DNA of 64,000 nt from Candidatus Kinetoplastibacterium crithidii (GCA_027557655.1 CP064915.1:744001-808000), one strand, 5' to 3'. Shown: positions 27,493 through 36,637, numbered from the stretch's first letter. Notes: generated by a model not told the origin, from the sequence alone. Translations and numbers: made by a program.

Positions 27493-29805
27493 ATGAACAA
27501 TAAAAAATTATCATCAAGATTATTATCAAAATCCTTGATTATAACAGCCTATTTCTTACTATGTTTAATAATACTTCTTTGTATTATATCAATTTTCACA
27601 TGGCCTAAATTACCAAACCTCAATGTAATGATAGATTACAAACCACCTATTCCACTAAGAATCTATAGTGCAGATAATATATTAATCGGAGAATTTGGAG
27701 AGGAACGAAGAAAACTATTACGTTTTGATGAAATACCTGATCAAATGAAACTAGCAATACTAGCAGCTGAAGACAACCATTTCTACAAACATAAAGGAAT
27801 AAATTGGCAAGGAATAATAAGAGCTAGTATTATTAATTTACGTAACATGTCAAAAACTCAAGGAGCTAGCACTATAACGATGCAAGTAGCTAGAAACTTT
27901 TATCTTTCTTCAGAAAAGACATATTCTCGCAAATTATATGAGCTATTATTAACTATAAAAATAGAAAAAGAATTAACAAAAAATCAAATTCTAGAACTAT
28001 ATATGAATCAAATATATCTAGGACATCATTCCTATGGTTTTGAAACAGCTTCACTAACATATCTAGGAAAACCATTATCAAAAGTAACTATAGCCGAGGC
28101 TGCTTTATTAGCAGGTATCCCAAAGGCACCTTCAATATATAATCCTATATCGAATATAACAAGAGCACAAGCCAGGAAAAAATATATTCTTGATAGAATG
28201 TTATCGCTTGGGTACATTTCTGAGTCAGAATACCAACAAGCAATTAATCAAAAAATCCATATAAAACAAACAGGAAATAAACTAACAGATTATAAAAATT
28301 ATAGTGATCATATAGCAGAAACTGTAAGACAACTAATGTTCAAGGTATACAAAGAACAATTATACTCAAAGGGACTTAATGTCTATACTACGATCAGATC
28401 ATTTGATCAAATAACTGCATATAATGCAGTAAGAAATGCTGTCATAAAATATACCATACAATCAAGATACAATGGTCCTGAAGCTCAATTTTCGATTAAA
28501 CCACCAGATGAAAATGATACAGAAATTAAACAAAAATCTTTTAAAGAAAAACTATATAAAATATTTGACCAATATCAAGACCATAAAGAATTATTAGCAT
28601 ACCTAGTTATAGGTATAAATGATGAAGAAATTACATTAATCAATAGAAATCATGAGATCACTAAAATAAACGATAAAAAATCCATTGAATTAACTAAAAA
28701 ACTAGATAATAATAAGAGAATAAAGATAGGTTCATTGATATATGTGTTGCATCAAGAAAATAATATAAAGAAAATTATTAACTTGCCATCAGTACAAGCA
28801 GCTTTTATTTCAATATCTCCTAAGAATGGAGCAATTATTTCCCTTATAGGTGGCTCAGATTTTTACAAAGATAATTTTAATAGAGCTACACAAGCTTGGA
28901 GACAACCTGGATCTAGCATAAAGCCTTTTATATACGCAGCTAGCCTGGAAAAAGGATTAACTCCCAATACTAAAATTTCTGATATGCCTTTTGAACTGAC
29001 AGCCGAACAAACTGGTTCAAAAGCATGGAGTCCAAAAAATTATGGACATCGCTATGAAGAAATTCTCACAATGCGCCAAGGCCTTTATAAATCTAAAAAT
29101 ATGGTTTCAATAAGAATACTAGATTATATAGGTCCCAGTTATGCCCAAGAATATCTAACAAAATTTGGCTTTGATAAAAATCGTCACCCAGCTGTTTTAT
29201 CAATGGCTTTAGGAACAGGACTGGTAACTCCATTGCAATTAACTACTGCTTTTTCCACATTTGCTAATGGTGGACATTTAATACCACCATATTTAATAGA
29301 AAAAGTTACAGATAACTCTGGACAAATTATTATGCAACATTTACCGATAGAGCCAGATAAAAGCAATCAAAGCATTGACCCTAGAACTGCTTATATTATG
29401 AATGATATGCTAAAAGGAGTAGCCACCTATGGTACTGCATCTAGAACTAATAAATTACTTAAACGCAATGACATTGCTGGAAAAACAGGAACTACTAATG
29501 ATGCAATAGATGCATGGTTTTCTGGATATAATCAACAATTAGTAGCAACAGCCTGGATGGGGTTTGATTTGCCCAGATCATTAGGATTGAATGAAACAGG
29601 AGGAAGATTAGCTATGCCAATGTGGATAGATTACATGAGCAAAATTTTGAAAAATATGCCTGAAGATAAAAATACTGTTATGCCAGAAGGAATCTTGAAT
29701 GCTAAAAATAATTTCTATTTTAAAGAATTCCCTCCAGGCCAAGCAATTTCTGAAATCTTATCTAAAAATCCAATTTCATTAAAAAACAATAAATTGATAA
29801 ATTAA
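27493..29805 (+). CDS. mrcA: Penicillin-binding protein 1A (bifunctional)
   Basis: Membrane-bound peptidoglycan glycosyltransferase and transpeptidase. One transmembrane helix lies at about residues 13-38. The glycosyltransferase domain shows EDNHFYKHKG with the catalytic Glu93, GASTITMQ (124-131) and KNQILELYMNQIYLG. The transpeptidase domain has SxxK at Ser474-Ser-Ile-Lys477, SKNMVS, and Lys664-Thr-Gly666. At 770 residues it is a little shorter than enteric PBP1A. The aroK-aroB divergence from this gene is the usual ponA/mrcA-shikimate arrangement of proteobacteria. With dacC it implies an active, penicillin-sensitive wall synthesis. Confidence 0.95.
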   Translation: MNNKKLSSRLLSKSLIITAYFLLCLIILLCIISIFTWPKLPNLNVMIDYKPPIPLRIYSADNILIGEFGEERRKLLRFDEIPDQMKLAILAAEDNHFYKHKGINWQGIIRASIINLRNMSKTQGASTITMQVARNFYLSSEKTYSRKLYELLLTIKIEKELTKNQILELYMNQIYLGHHSYGFETASLTYLGKPLSKVTIAEAALLAGIPKAPSIYNPISNITRAQARKKYILDRMLSLGYISESEYQQAINQKIHIKQTGNKLTDYKNYSDHIAETVRQLMFKVYKEQLYSKGLNVYTTIRSFDQITAYNAVRNAVIKYTIQSRYNGPEAQFSIKPPDENDTEIKQKSFKEKLYKIFDQYQDHKELLAYLVIGINDEEITLINRNHEITKINDKKSIELTKKLDNNKRIKIGSLIYVLHQENNIKKIINLPSVQAAFISISPKNGAIISLIGGSDFYKDNFNRATQAWRQPGSSIKPFIYAASLEKGLTPNTKISDMPFELTAEQTGSKAWSPKNYGHRYEEILTMRQGLYKSKNMVSIRILDYIGPSYAQEYLTKFGFDKNRHPAVLSMALGTGLVTPLQLTTAFSTFANGGHLIPPYLIEKVTDNSGQIIMQHLPIEPDKSNQSIDPRTAYIMNDMLKGVATYGTASRTNKLLKRNDIAGKTGTTNDAIDAWFSGYNQQLVATAWMGFDLPRSLGLNETGGRLAMPMWIDYMSKILKNMPEDKNTVMPEGILNAKNNFYFKEFPPGQAISEILSKNPISLKNNKLIN

Positions 29806-29823
29806 CTTCCTAATAACTATAAA

Positions 29824-30153
29824 CTATAATTTAAGTACAAAATCTCTGCCAATAATATTGGAACAAATTTCAGATAATTTTAGATCGAAATCCTGACCTC
29901 CTCTTTTATCTTTCCATTTATAACCATCATAAAAATAGTGAAAACCTCCGTTTTTAACGGTTGCAAGCCAAAGTTCTTGTAGATAAACTTGTCCTGTTAT
30001 TACTATATAATCAAAATTATCAAACTTTACGTTCAAAATTAATCCATTTAAATCTGTATCTATGTCTATATCATAATTTAAAAGATCATCTATCTGGTCA
30101 CTAACAGCATTTAGAGTTTTGCCAAATAAGTCTATAAATTCAAAATCTGTCAT
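29824..30153 (-). CDS. cyaY: Frataxin homolog CyaY
   Basis: Iron-binding regulator of Fe-S cluster assembly. The 109-residue protein has the frataxin fold pattern, an acidic first helix (DQIDDLLNYDIDIDTDLNG) that would bind iron, and the beta-sheet signature YIVITGQVYLQELWLAT with GGFHYFYDGYKW. It is convergent with the PBP1A gene and divergent from lptM-lysA, the same neighbourhood as in many beta- and gammaproteobacteria. Confidence 0.93.
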   Translation of the reverse strand: MTDFEFIDLFGKTLNAVSDQIDDLLNYDIDIDTDLNGLILNVKFDNFDYIVITGQVYLQELWLATVKNGGFHYFYDGYKWKDKRGGQDFDLKLSEICSNIIGRDFVLKL

Positions 30154-30261
30154 GCTATCTTTACGCTCAAAGTTAATATATATAAAATCACATGAAAATA
30201 ATATTAAGAGATATAATACAAGTATATAATATAATTTTTTCTTAAAACATAGTAACCCATT

Positions 30262-30420
30262 ATGATATCTAAAAATAGATTAAATAAGTTAATAATGATA
30301 TTTTTAGTTTGTTTCCTTGTAAGCTCTTGTGGATATAAAGGAAATCTCTGTGAGACTAGTAAATTACAAAAATTTTCACAAGAAAATTTTCATAATATAA
30401 ATGAAACACCTCATTATTAA
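30262..30420 (+). CDS. lptM: LptM (YifL-like) small lipoprotein
   Basis: A 52-residue gene just upstream of lysA. It begins with a lipoprotein signal peptide: basic MISKNRLNK, a hydrophobic stretch IMIFLVCFLV and the lipobox LVSSC, with Cys23 as the lipidated residue. The mature start CGYKGNL matches the LptM/YifL/LppL motif CGxKGxL. E. coli LptM binds LptD-LptE and helps oxidative maturation of the LPS translocon. An unusual second cysteine is at residue 30. The cyaY-lptM-lysA order is conserved in proteobacteria and supports the call. LptM being this short, it is easily missed in annotation. Confidence 0.85.
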   Translation: MISKNRLNKLIMIFLVCFLVSSCGYKGNLCETSKLQKFSQENFHNINETPHY

Positions 30421-30444
30421 TAAATAATTTCTCTAAATTGAATT

Positions 30445-31713
30445 ATGACTAATAAAATTAAAACCCCTTATTTAAAAATAAAAAATAACATATTACACCT
30501 GGAAGATGTTAATCTAGAACTTTTATCTCAAAAAATTGGAACTCCCTTGTACGTTTACTCAAGAGCAAGCCTCAAGGACTCTTGGAACAGATACTATAAC
30601 GCCATCAAAAATAATAATGCTATGGTCTGTTATGGTATGAAAGCTAACTCTAACCTTGCTATTTTGAAGGAATTTGTTAACCTGGGCTCTGGATTTGATA
30701 TAGTATCTGGCGGAGAACTTGAAAGGGTATTATCTGTTGGAGGTGATCCTAAGAAAATAGTTTTTTCAGGTGTTGGAAAACAAGAATGGGAAATAAAAAA
30801 TGCCCTCAAATCTGGTATAAAATGTTTCAATATTGAATCAGAAGCAGAATTATATAAAATATCACAAATAGCTGATGAATTAAAGATAATAGCACCAATA
30901 TCACTTAGAGTTAATCCTGATGTTGACGCCAAAACCCACCCATATATATCAACAGGATTAAAAGAAAACAAATTTGGCATTGCTTTTAAAAATGCTTTTG
31001 ATTGCTATAAAATTGCTTCATCATTACCTTTTATCAAAATAATAGGTATAGATTGCCACATAGGTTCACAGCTAACAGAAATTTCTCCTTTCTCAGCCGC
31101 TTTAGAAAAAATAATTCCACTTATACAAAATTTAATTGAAAATAATATTAATATTAAACATGTAGATATTGGTGGCGGTTTAGGCATCACATATAAAGAT
31201 GAGATTGTACCAGACCCAAAAGATATTGTAGATACTGCCCGTTCTAAATTAAAAGAAGCAAATTTGAATCATCTAGAATTGATATTGGAACCAGGACGTT
31301 CTTTAATTGGCAACTCAGGAATACTTTTAACAAAAATTTTATATTTAAAACACTCTGATGATAAAAATTTTATTATAGTAGATGCTGCTATGAATGATTT
31401 AATAAGACCAGCTTTATATCAATCGTATCATGAAATTCAACAAGTCCAATCAAGAAGTGGTCAAGCTAAAGAATATGATATAGTTGGTCCTGTATGTGAA
31501 AGTGCTGACTGGCTTGCAAAAAATAGATTTCTTACCGTCAAAGAAAATGATCTTCTAGTTATAGAATCAGCTGGAGCTTATTGTACTACTATGGCTAGCA
31601 ATTATAATTCTAGAGTTAGACCTGCAGAAGTAATAGTAGATGGTTCAAGATTCTATGTTATTAAAAATAGAGAAAAATTATCAGACATTCTAGAATTAGA
31701 AACAACAATTTAA
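30445..31713 (+). CDS. lysA: Diaminopimelate decarboxylase
   Basis: Last step of lysine synthesis: decarboxylates meso-DAP. A fold-type III PLP enzyme with the PLP lysine Lys66 (YGMKANSN), the glycine loop for PLP phosphate (DIGGGLGI), LEPGRSL, and the catalytic cysteine in GPVCESADWLA. It is 422 residues, normal length. lptM ends 24 bp upstream, so the two are probably one transcript. Together with dapF it shows the DAP route to lysine is kept. Confidence 0.97.
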   Translation: MTNKIKTPYLKIKNNILHLEDVNLELLSQKIGTPLYVYSRASLKDSWNRYYNAIKNNNAMVCYGMKANSNLAILKEFVNLGSGFDIVSGGELERVLSVGGDPKKIVFSGVGKQEWEIKNALKSGIKCFNIESEAELYKISQIADELKIIAPISLRVNPDVDAKTHPYISTGLKENKFGIAFKNAFDCYKIASSLPFIKIIGIDCHIGSQLTEISPFSAALEKIIPLIQNLIENNINIKHVDIGGGLGITYKDEIVPDPKDIVDTARSKLKEANLNHLELILEPGRSLIGNSGILLTKILYLKHSDDKNFIIVDAAMNDLIRPALYQSYHEIQQVQSRSGQAKEYDIVGPVCESADWLAKNRFLTVKENDLLVIESAGAYCTTMASNYNSRVRPAEVIVDGSRFYVIKNREKLSDILELETTI

Positions 31714-31720
31714 TCACTAA

Positions 31721-31749
31721 AAACAAGACTTTTTCATAAAGTCTTGTTT
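31721..31749 (+). terminator. 12-bp hairpin between lysA and engB
   Basis: AAACAAGACTTT (31721-31732) pairs perfectly with AAAGTCTTGTTT (31738-31749) around a 5-nt loop, 8 nt after the lysA stop codon. It looks like the lysA terminator. The right arm ends at the base before the engB ATG. Confidence 0.65.
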
Positions 31750-32400
31750 ATGAATAAAGAACAAAAACCAGTGTCATTACTACATACAGCTTTCTTTTAC
31801 AGTTCTGCCTACAAAACAAATCAATTACCAATAGAAGGTATTCCAGAAATATGTTTTCTTGGTAGATCTAACTCCGGCAAATCATCGGCTATAAATTTAA
31901 TAACCAATAAAAAGAAACTAGCCTTCTCTAGCAAAACACCAGGAAGAACTAGATTGATAAATATGTTTGCATTAAAGCAAACTATTAATTCTAACATATG
32001 CGGATATCTAGTAGATTTACCTGGTTATGGATATTCGAATTTACCAAATTCAGAACAAAAAAATTTAGAAATCACAATAATTAACTACATTCAAAATAGA
32101 AAATCCATAAGAGGTTTTATTCTATTACTAGATATAAGACGCGGTATTACTAATCTAGATAGATATCTAATAGATTTAATAGAACCATTAAACAAAACTA
32201 TAATAATATTACTTACTAAAGTAGATAAATTAAATCACGAACAAGTCATTAAAACAAAAAAATATATAGAACAAAATCTAAGTTTTATAAAAAAACCTTT
32301 TGAAGTAATTAGCTTCTCTGCCACTAAAAAAATAGGCATAACAGAAACAACTACTTCGATTGAAAAATTAATATTGAATAACAAAGAAATAATATTATGA
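31750..32400 (+). CDS. engB: Ribosome biogenesis GTP-binding protein EngB (YsxC/YihA)
   Basis: Essential GTPase in assembly of the large ribosomal subunit. G1 is GRSNSGKSS (38-46), G2 region TPGRTRLI (63-70), G3 DLPGYGYS (89-96) and G4 TKVDK. From the ATG at 31750 the protein has 216 residues. An in-frame TTG at 31744 is inside the preceding hairpin and is unlikely. No Shine-Dalgarno sequence is visible, because the hairpin abuts the ATG. The gene overlaps hemB by 4 bp. Confidence 0.92.
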   Translation: MNKEQKPVSLLHTAFFYSSAYKTNQLPIEGIPEICFLGRSNSGKSSAINLITNKKKLAFSSKTPGRTRLINMFALKQTINSNICGYLVDLPGYGYSNLPNSEQKNLEITIINYIQNRKSIRGFILLLDIRRGITNLDRYLIDLIEPLNKTIIILLTKVDKLNHEQVIKTKKYIEQNLSFIKKPFEVISFSATKKIGITETTTSIEKLILNNKEIIL

Positions 32401-33422
32401 CATCCAAACAAATTACCTCAGGCTATTTTCCTAATACAAGACTAAGAAGATTAAGAAATAAAAATTTTTCACGAAGACTAATTTCAGAAACAAGTATTTC
32501 AGTAAATGACCTAATATTTCCAATATTTATAATAGATGGCATAAATATAAAACAAGCTATTCCTTCTATGCCTGGAATCTATAGGTATTCAATTGATCAA
32601 GCATTATATATCGCTGAAGAATGCATAAACTTAGGAATTCCTGCAATTGCACTATTTCCTGTTATTGATTCTAATTTGAAAAAAAGTAATGGTATCGAAT
32701 CTATTAATCCAGATGGCATTATTCCTAAATGCATAAAAGAAATAAAGAAACGCTTCCCAGAATTAGGTGTTATGACTGATGTCGCATTAGATCCTTATAC
32801 TTCTCATGGACAAGATGGAATAATAGATGATAGTGGGTATGTTATAAATGATACTACTGTTGAAATGTTAGTAAAACAAGCACTGATTCAAGCCAATGCT
32901 GGAGCAGATATAATCGCACCAAGTGATATGATGGATGGCAGAATTGGTACTATAAGACATAGTCTTGAGTTAAACAACCATATTAATACTCTTATTATGG
33001 CTTACTCTGCGAAATATGCTAGTGCTTTTTATGGTCCTTTTAGAGACGCAATAGGGTCAACGAACAATTTAAAAAACTCAACAAAATTAAATTATCAAAT
33101 GCATCCAGGTAACTCAAATGAAGCAATAAGAGAGGTTTTTCTCGATATTAAAGAAGGAGCTGATATGGTGATGGTAAAACCAGGTATGCCATATCTTGAT
33201 ATATTATATAGAGTAAAAGAAAAATTCGAAATGCCAACTTTTATTTATCAAGTTAGTGGAGAATATTCCATGTTAAAATCAGCTATAAACAATGGTTGGC
33301 TTGATAATAATAAAACAATAATAGAAACAATGATAGGATTTAAAAGAGCTGGAGCAGATGGAGTTATTACATATTTTGCTTTAGAAATAGCAAAATTGAT
33401 TAAACATAACAACTTCATTTAA
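32397..33422 (+). CDS. hemB: Delta-aminolevulinic acid dehydratase (porphobilinogen synthase)
   Basis: Condenses two 5-aminolevulinate molecules to porphobilinogen in heme synthesis. The Schiff-base lysines are Lys206 (MAYSAKYASAFYGP) and Lys261 (MVKPGMPYLD). The active-site metal loop at 129-147 reads VALDPYTSHGQDGIIDDSG: the zinc cysteines of the E. coli enzyme are replaced by Ala/Asp, as in the magnesium-dependent Pseudomonas type. Translationally coupled to engB by ATGA. Trypanosomatids with such symbionts depend on them for heme precursors, which would explain retention (inference). Confidence 0.96.
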   Translation: MTSKQITSGYFPNTRLRRLRNKNFSRRLISETSISVNDLIFPIFIIDGINIKQAIPSMPGIYRYSIDQALYIAEECINLGIPAIALFPVIDSNLKKSNGIESINPDGIIPKCIKEIKKRFPELGVMTDVALDPYTSHGQDGIIDDSGYVINDTTVEMLVKQALIQANAGADIIAPSDMMDGRIGTIRHSLELNNHINTLIMAYSAKYASAFYGPFRDAIGSTNNLKNSTKLNYQMHPGNSNEAIREVFLDIKEGADMVMVKPGMPYLDILYRVKEKFEMPTFIYQVSGEYSMLKSAINNGWLDNNKTIIETMIGFKRAGADGVITYFALEIAKLIKHNNFI

Positions 33423-33440
33423 ATACTATTAAAAACAAAC

Positions 33441-33472
33441 AAACTAAGAGATTGTTTACAACCTCTTAGTTT
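33441..33472. terminator. Bidirectional Rho-independent terminator between hemB and rplQ
   Basis: AAACTAAGAG (33441-33450) and CTCTTAGTTT (33463-33472) pair perfectly, with extra inner pairs TTG/CAA. On the minus strand the stem is followed by GTTTGTTTTTAA, a good U tract for ending the alpha operon after rplQ. The stem also lies just behind hemB on the plus strand. Confidence 0.75.
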
Positions 33473-33493
33473 AAATTTCCATACAAATATTAT

Positions 33494-33877
33494 TTATTTA
33501 GATATAGTAGAACTATTATCCGATCTATCTACCATTTCCATAAAAGCCATTGGTGCATTATCACCTTGACGGAATCCCATTTTTAAAATTCTAGTATATC
33601 CACCTGGTCTATTAAGATAACGAGGACCAATATCAGCAAATAACTTAACAACAGCTTCACGATCTCTTAAACGAGCAAAAGCTCTACGTTTATTTGCTAA
33701 AGTTGGACTTTTACCTAATGTAATCAAAGGCTCTATAACATGACGTAATTCTTTAGCCTTTGGCAAAGTAGTCTTAATTGCTTCACAATTAATTAGGGAA
33801 ACTGCCATATTGCGAAACATAGCAAGACGATGACTACTAGTGCGATTCAGCTTACGCAACCCATTAGCATGGCGCAT
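33494..33877 (-). CDS. rplQ: 50S ribosomal protein L17
   Basis: Large-subunit protein near the exit tunnel. The 127 residues start MRHANGLRKLNRTSSHR, as in all bacterial L17, with the conserved AKELRHVIEPLITLGK block. It is the last gene of the alpha operon, 60 bp after rpoA, and is followed by a clear terminator. Confidence 0.98.
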   Translation of the reverse strand: MRHANGLRKLNRTSSHRLAMFRNMAVSLINCEAIKTTLPKAKELRHVIEPLITLGKSPTLANKRRAFARLRDREAVVKLFADIGPRYLNRPGGYTRILKMGFRQGDNAPMAFMEMVDRSDNSSTISK

Positions 33878-33937
33878 AATAAATTTCCTTCAAATTTAAA
33901 AATAATTTCTTTACTATTTTAAGAACTATATGAATAA

Positions 33938-34924
33938 TCATGAATGCTCTATATCTATAGGAGGCCAATTATCTAGTTTCATGCCAAGTGTTAATCCTCT
34001 TGAGGCCAATACATCTTTTATTTCATTTAAGGATTTACGGCCTAAATTAGGAGTTTTTAATAAATCATTCTCTGTTCTTTGAATTAAATCGCCAATATAA
34101 TAAACATTTTCAGCTTTTAAACAATTAGCAGAACGAACTGTTAACTCTAATTCATCAACTGGTTTTAACAAAACAGGATCTATACGTGGAGCATTTCTAG
34201 ATGGTAATTCTTGAGAATCCTGAGATCCTTGCAAAGAGGCAAATATAGACAGCTGATCCATAAGTATAGCAGCAGCTTTTCTAATAGATTCCTCTGGAGT
34301 CATCACTCCATTTGTTTCTATATCTAAAATAAGTTTATCTAAATCAGTACGCTGTTCAACACGAGCACTTTCAACAAAGTAACTTACTTTCCTCACAGGA
34401 CTATAAGAAGCATCCAATACAATACGACCTATGGAGTTGCTTTTATCTTCCATCAAGGCTCTCACATTACCAGGAACATAACCACGACCTCTATCAACCT
34501 TGAAATGTATTTCTAATTTACTACTACCAGTTAAATTACAAATTAAATGTTCCGGATTAATTATTTCAACATCATGAGGCAAACTAATATCTTTTGCTAA
34601 AACTTCTGATACCCCTTCTTTAACCAGAGTTAAATTTGCATCACTCCGACCATGAAGTTTAAACACAACACCCTTCAAATTCATCAATATATCTACAACA
34701 TCTTCACGTACCCCAGGAATAGTAGAATACTCATGAACTACCCCAGATATTATAACTTCAGTAGGGGCATATCCTTCCATAGAAGACAATAGAATACGTC
34801 TTAAAGCATTTCCAAGTGTATGTCCATAACCACGCTCGAAAGGTTCCATCGAAACTCTAGCCCTATTTGGGCTTATAGGTTCTACCTCTATAGTTCGAGG
34901 TTTTAAAAAATCCCTAATAGGCAT
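33938..34924 (-). CDS. rpoA: RNA polymerase alpha subunit
   Basis: Dimerising scaffold subunit of RNA polymerase; its C-terminal domain contacts UP elements and activators. The 328-residue protein has the N-terminal assembly domain (GYGHTLGNALRRILLSS) and the C-terminal domain (VDELELTVRSANCLKAEN, NLGRKSLNEIKD) with the DNA-contact residues kept. It lies between rpsD and rplQ as usual. Confidence 0.98.
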   Translation of the reverse strand: MPIRDFLKPRTIEVEPISPNRARVSMEPFERGYGHTLGNALRRILLSSMEGYAPTEVIISGVVHEYSTIPGVREDVVDILMNLKGVVFKLHGRSDANLTLVKEGVSEVLAKDISLPHDVEIINPEHLICNLTGSSKLEIHFKVDRGRGYVPGNVRALMEDKSNSIGRIVLDASYSPVRKVSYFVESARVEQRTDLDKLILDIETNGVMTPEESIRKAAAILMDQLSIFASLQGSQDSQELPSRNAPRIDPVLLKPVDELELTVRSANCLKAENVYYIGDLIQRTENDLLKTPNLGRKSLNEIKDVLASRGLTLGMKLDNWPPIDIEHS

Positions 34925-35011
34925 ACTCTCAACCCTTTTTTCAATACCCTCAGCTCGTTACACTGATAAGGCTGATAAAAACTAAATAATAATTCATCAA
35001 GCAAATACAGA

Positions 35012-35635
35012 TTATCGAGAATAAAGTTCTACTATCATTGACTCATTTATATCTCTAGCAACATCTGCACGATCAGGAGAAGTTTTGAAAACACCAGTAA
35101 GTTTTTCAATATCAACATCTACCCATTGAGGAATACCGATATTTTCTGCTAACTTAATAGATTCTTTAATTCTACTCTGATTCCTAGATCTGTTTCGAAT
35201 AGAAATTCGATCACCTGCTTTAACAGATAATGATGCTATATCAACAACCTTACCATTTACTTCAATAGCTCTGTGGTTAACTAGTTGTCTAGATTCTGCA
35301 CGTGTAGATCCGAATCCCATTCTATATACAACATTATCAAGTCTAGATTCTAGTAATTTAATCAAAGTTTCTCCAGTATTTCCTCTAAGACGCTCTGATT
35401 CCCTAAAATATTTACGAAACTGTTTTTCTAAAATACCATACATTCTTTTTAATTTCTGTTTCTCACGCATCTGAGATCCATAATCAGATGTACGTGCTCC
35501 AGAAATACGCCCATGTTGTCCAGGCTTCGATTCAGATTTACATTTTGAATCAAAAGATCTACGTGCGCTTTTCAAAAAAAGATCAGTTCCCTCACGACGA
35601 GAGAGCTTACATTTTGGTCCAATATAACGTGCCAT
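35012..35635 (-). CDS. rpsD: 30S ribosomal protein S4
   Basis: Primary 16S rRNA-binding protein, early in small-subunit assembly; in E. coli also the repressor of the alpha operon. From the ATG at 35635 the protein (207 residues) starts MARYIGPKCKLSRREG, the family N-terminus. The frame is open further upstream into rpsK but that part is not S4. S4 RNA-binding block LDNVVYRMGFGSTRAESRQL is present. Confidence 0.98.
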   Translation of the reverse strand: MARYIGPKCKLSRREGTDLFLKSARRSFDSKCKSESKPGQHGRISGARTSDYGSQMREKQKLKRMYGILEKQFRKYFRESERLRGNTGETLIKLLESRLDNVVYRMGFGSTRAESRQLVNHRAIEVNGKVVDIASLSVKAGDRISIRNRSRNQSRIKESIKLAENIGIPQWVDVDIEKLTGVFKTSPDRADVARDINESMIVELYSR

Positions 35636-35649
35636 GATAAATATTACCT

Positions 35650-36051
35650 TTATATACGACGACGCTTTGGAGGACGACATCCATTGTGAGGAACAGGAGT
35701 GATATCTGCTATACTTGAAATTTTAATACCAAGAGCATTCAAGGCTCTAACAGAAGATTCACGTCCAGGTCCAGGTCCTTTAATACGTACCTCGAGAGTT
35801 TTTATTCCAAAATCCAATGCAGCACGTCCAGCAGTTTCAGCAGCTACCTGTGCAGCAAATGGAGTTGACTTTCTTGATCCCTTGAAACCAGAAGAACCTG
35901 AAGTCGCCCAAGACAAAGCGTTACCTTGTCTATCTGTTATAGTTACGATAGTATTATTGAAAGAAGCATGTATATGCGCTATACCATCAGAAACATTTTT
36001 TTTTATTTTTTTGCGGATACGTGAAGAACCGCTTACAGAGTTTTTCGCCAT
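35650..36051 (-). CDS. rpsK: 30S ribosomal protein S11
   Basis: Platform protein of the small subunit. 133 residues with GIAHIHASFNNTIVTITD and the C-terminal DITPVPHNGCRPPKRRRI, nearly identical to other bacterial S11. The ATG lies 17 bp after the rpsM stop; rpsD follows after 14 bp. Confidence 0.98.
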   Translation of the reverse strand: MAKNSVSGSSRIRKKIKKNVSDGIAHIHASFNNTIVTITDRQGNALSWATSGSSGFKGSRKSTPFAAQVAAETAGRAALDFGIKTLEVRIKGPGPGRESSVRALNALGIKISSIADITPVPHNGCRPPKRRRI

Positions 36052-36067
36052 AATCTAAATTCCTCAA

Positions 36068-36433
36068 TTATTTTTTCAGAGAGGCAGCAGCACGACGTGG
36101 ACCCTTTCGAGTACGAGCATTAGTGCGAGTTCTCTGACCTCGAACGGGAAGCCCCCTTTTATGACGCATACCACGATATGTACCAAGATCAATTAACCTT
36201 TTAATTGAAAATTGAATCTCTCGACGAAGATCACCTTCTACAGTGAACAAATTAACTTGTTCACGAATCCGCTCCAATTCCGCATCGGTCATATCCTTTA
36301 TTTTTTTGCTAACAGAAACTCCAGAAGCTTCACAAATTTTGCGAGCACTAGAACGTCCAATACCAAAAATTGCGGTAAGACCAATCTCAGCATGCTGTTG
36401 TGGCGGAATATTAATGCCAGCAATACGGGCCAT
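36068..36433 (-). CDS. rpsM: 30S ribosomal protein S13
   Basis: Head protein that contacts P-site tRNA and the large subunit. 121 residues: MARIAGINIPPQQHAEIGLT at the start, YRGMRHKRGLPVRGQRT and the basic tail RTRKGPRRAAASLKK. First gene of the alpha operon, 56 bp after rpmJ. Confidence 0.98.
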   Translation of the reverse strand: MARIAGINIPPQQHAEIGLTAIFGIGRSSARKICEASGVSVSKKIKDMTDAELERIREQVNLFTVEGDLRREIQFSIKRLIDLGTYRGMRHKRGLPVRGQRTRTNARTRKGPRRAAASLKK

Positions 36434-36489
36434 GACTGTTCCTTGAATAAATCATTTGTTCATCAATTCTAATATGATAAAAAAACATA

Positions 36490-36603
36490 CTAACCTTGAC
36501 GCTGTTTATGACGTGGATCGGTGCAAATAATTCGCACTACTCCATGACGTTTAATTACCTTACAATTGCGGCAAACCCGCTTAACCGATGCCATTACTTT
36601 CAT
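36490..36603 (-). CDS. rpmJ: 50S ribosomal protein L36 (zinc-binding form)
   Basis: A 37-residue gene in the gap between infA and rpsM. The protein starts MKVMASVKRVCRNCKVIKRH and keeps all four zinc ligands Cys11, Cys14, Cys27 and His32 (CCCH form). The ATG is at 36603 and the stop is TAG at 36490-36492. The position between infA and rpsM is the betaproteobacterial one. Confidence 0.95.
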   Translation of the reverse strand: MKVMASVKRVCRNCKVIKRHGVVRIICTDPRHKQRQG

Positions 36604-36637
36604 GGTTAACTCCTAACTTTCCGTAACATTTCTTGGC

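Noticed and set aside
31744..31749. TTG start for EngB
   Set aside because: It lies within the stem of the lysA terminator, and the ATG at 31750 follows at once.
35636..35680. Longer N-terminus for S4
   Set aside because: The 15 extra residues overlap the end of rpsK and do not match S4; MARYIGPKC at 35635 is the family start.
35699..36058. 119-codon plus-strand ORF
   Set aside because: It is antisense to rpsK, has no homology I recognise, and arises from the codon pattern of the conserved gene.
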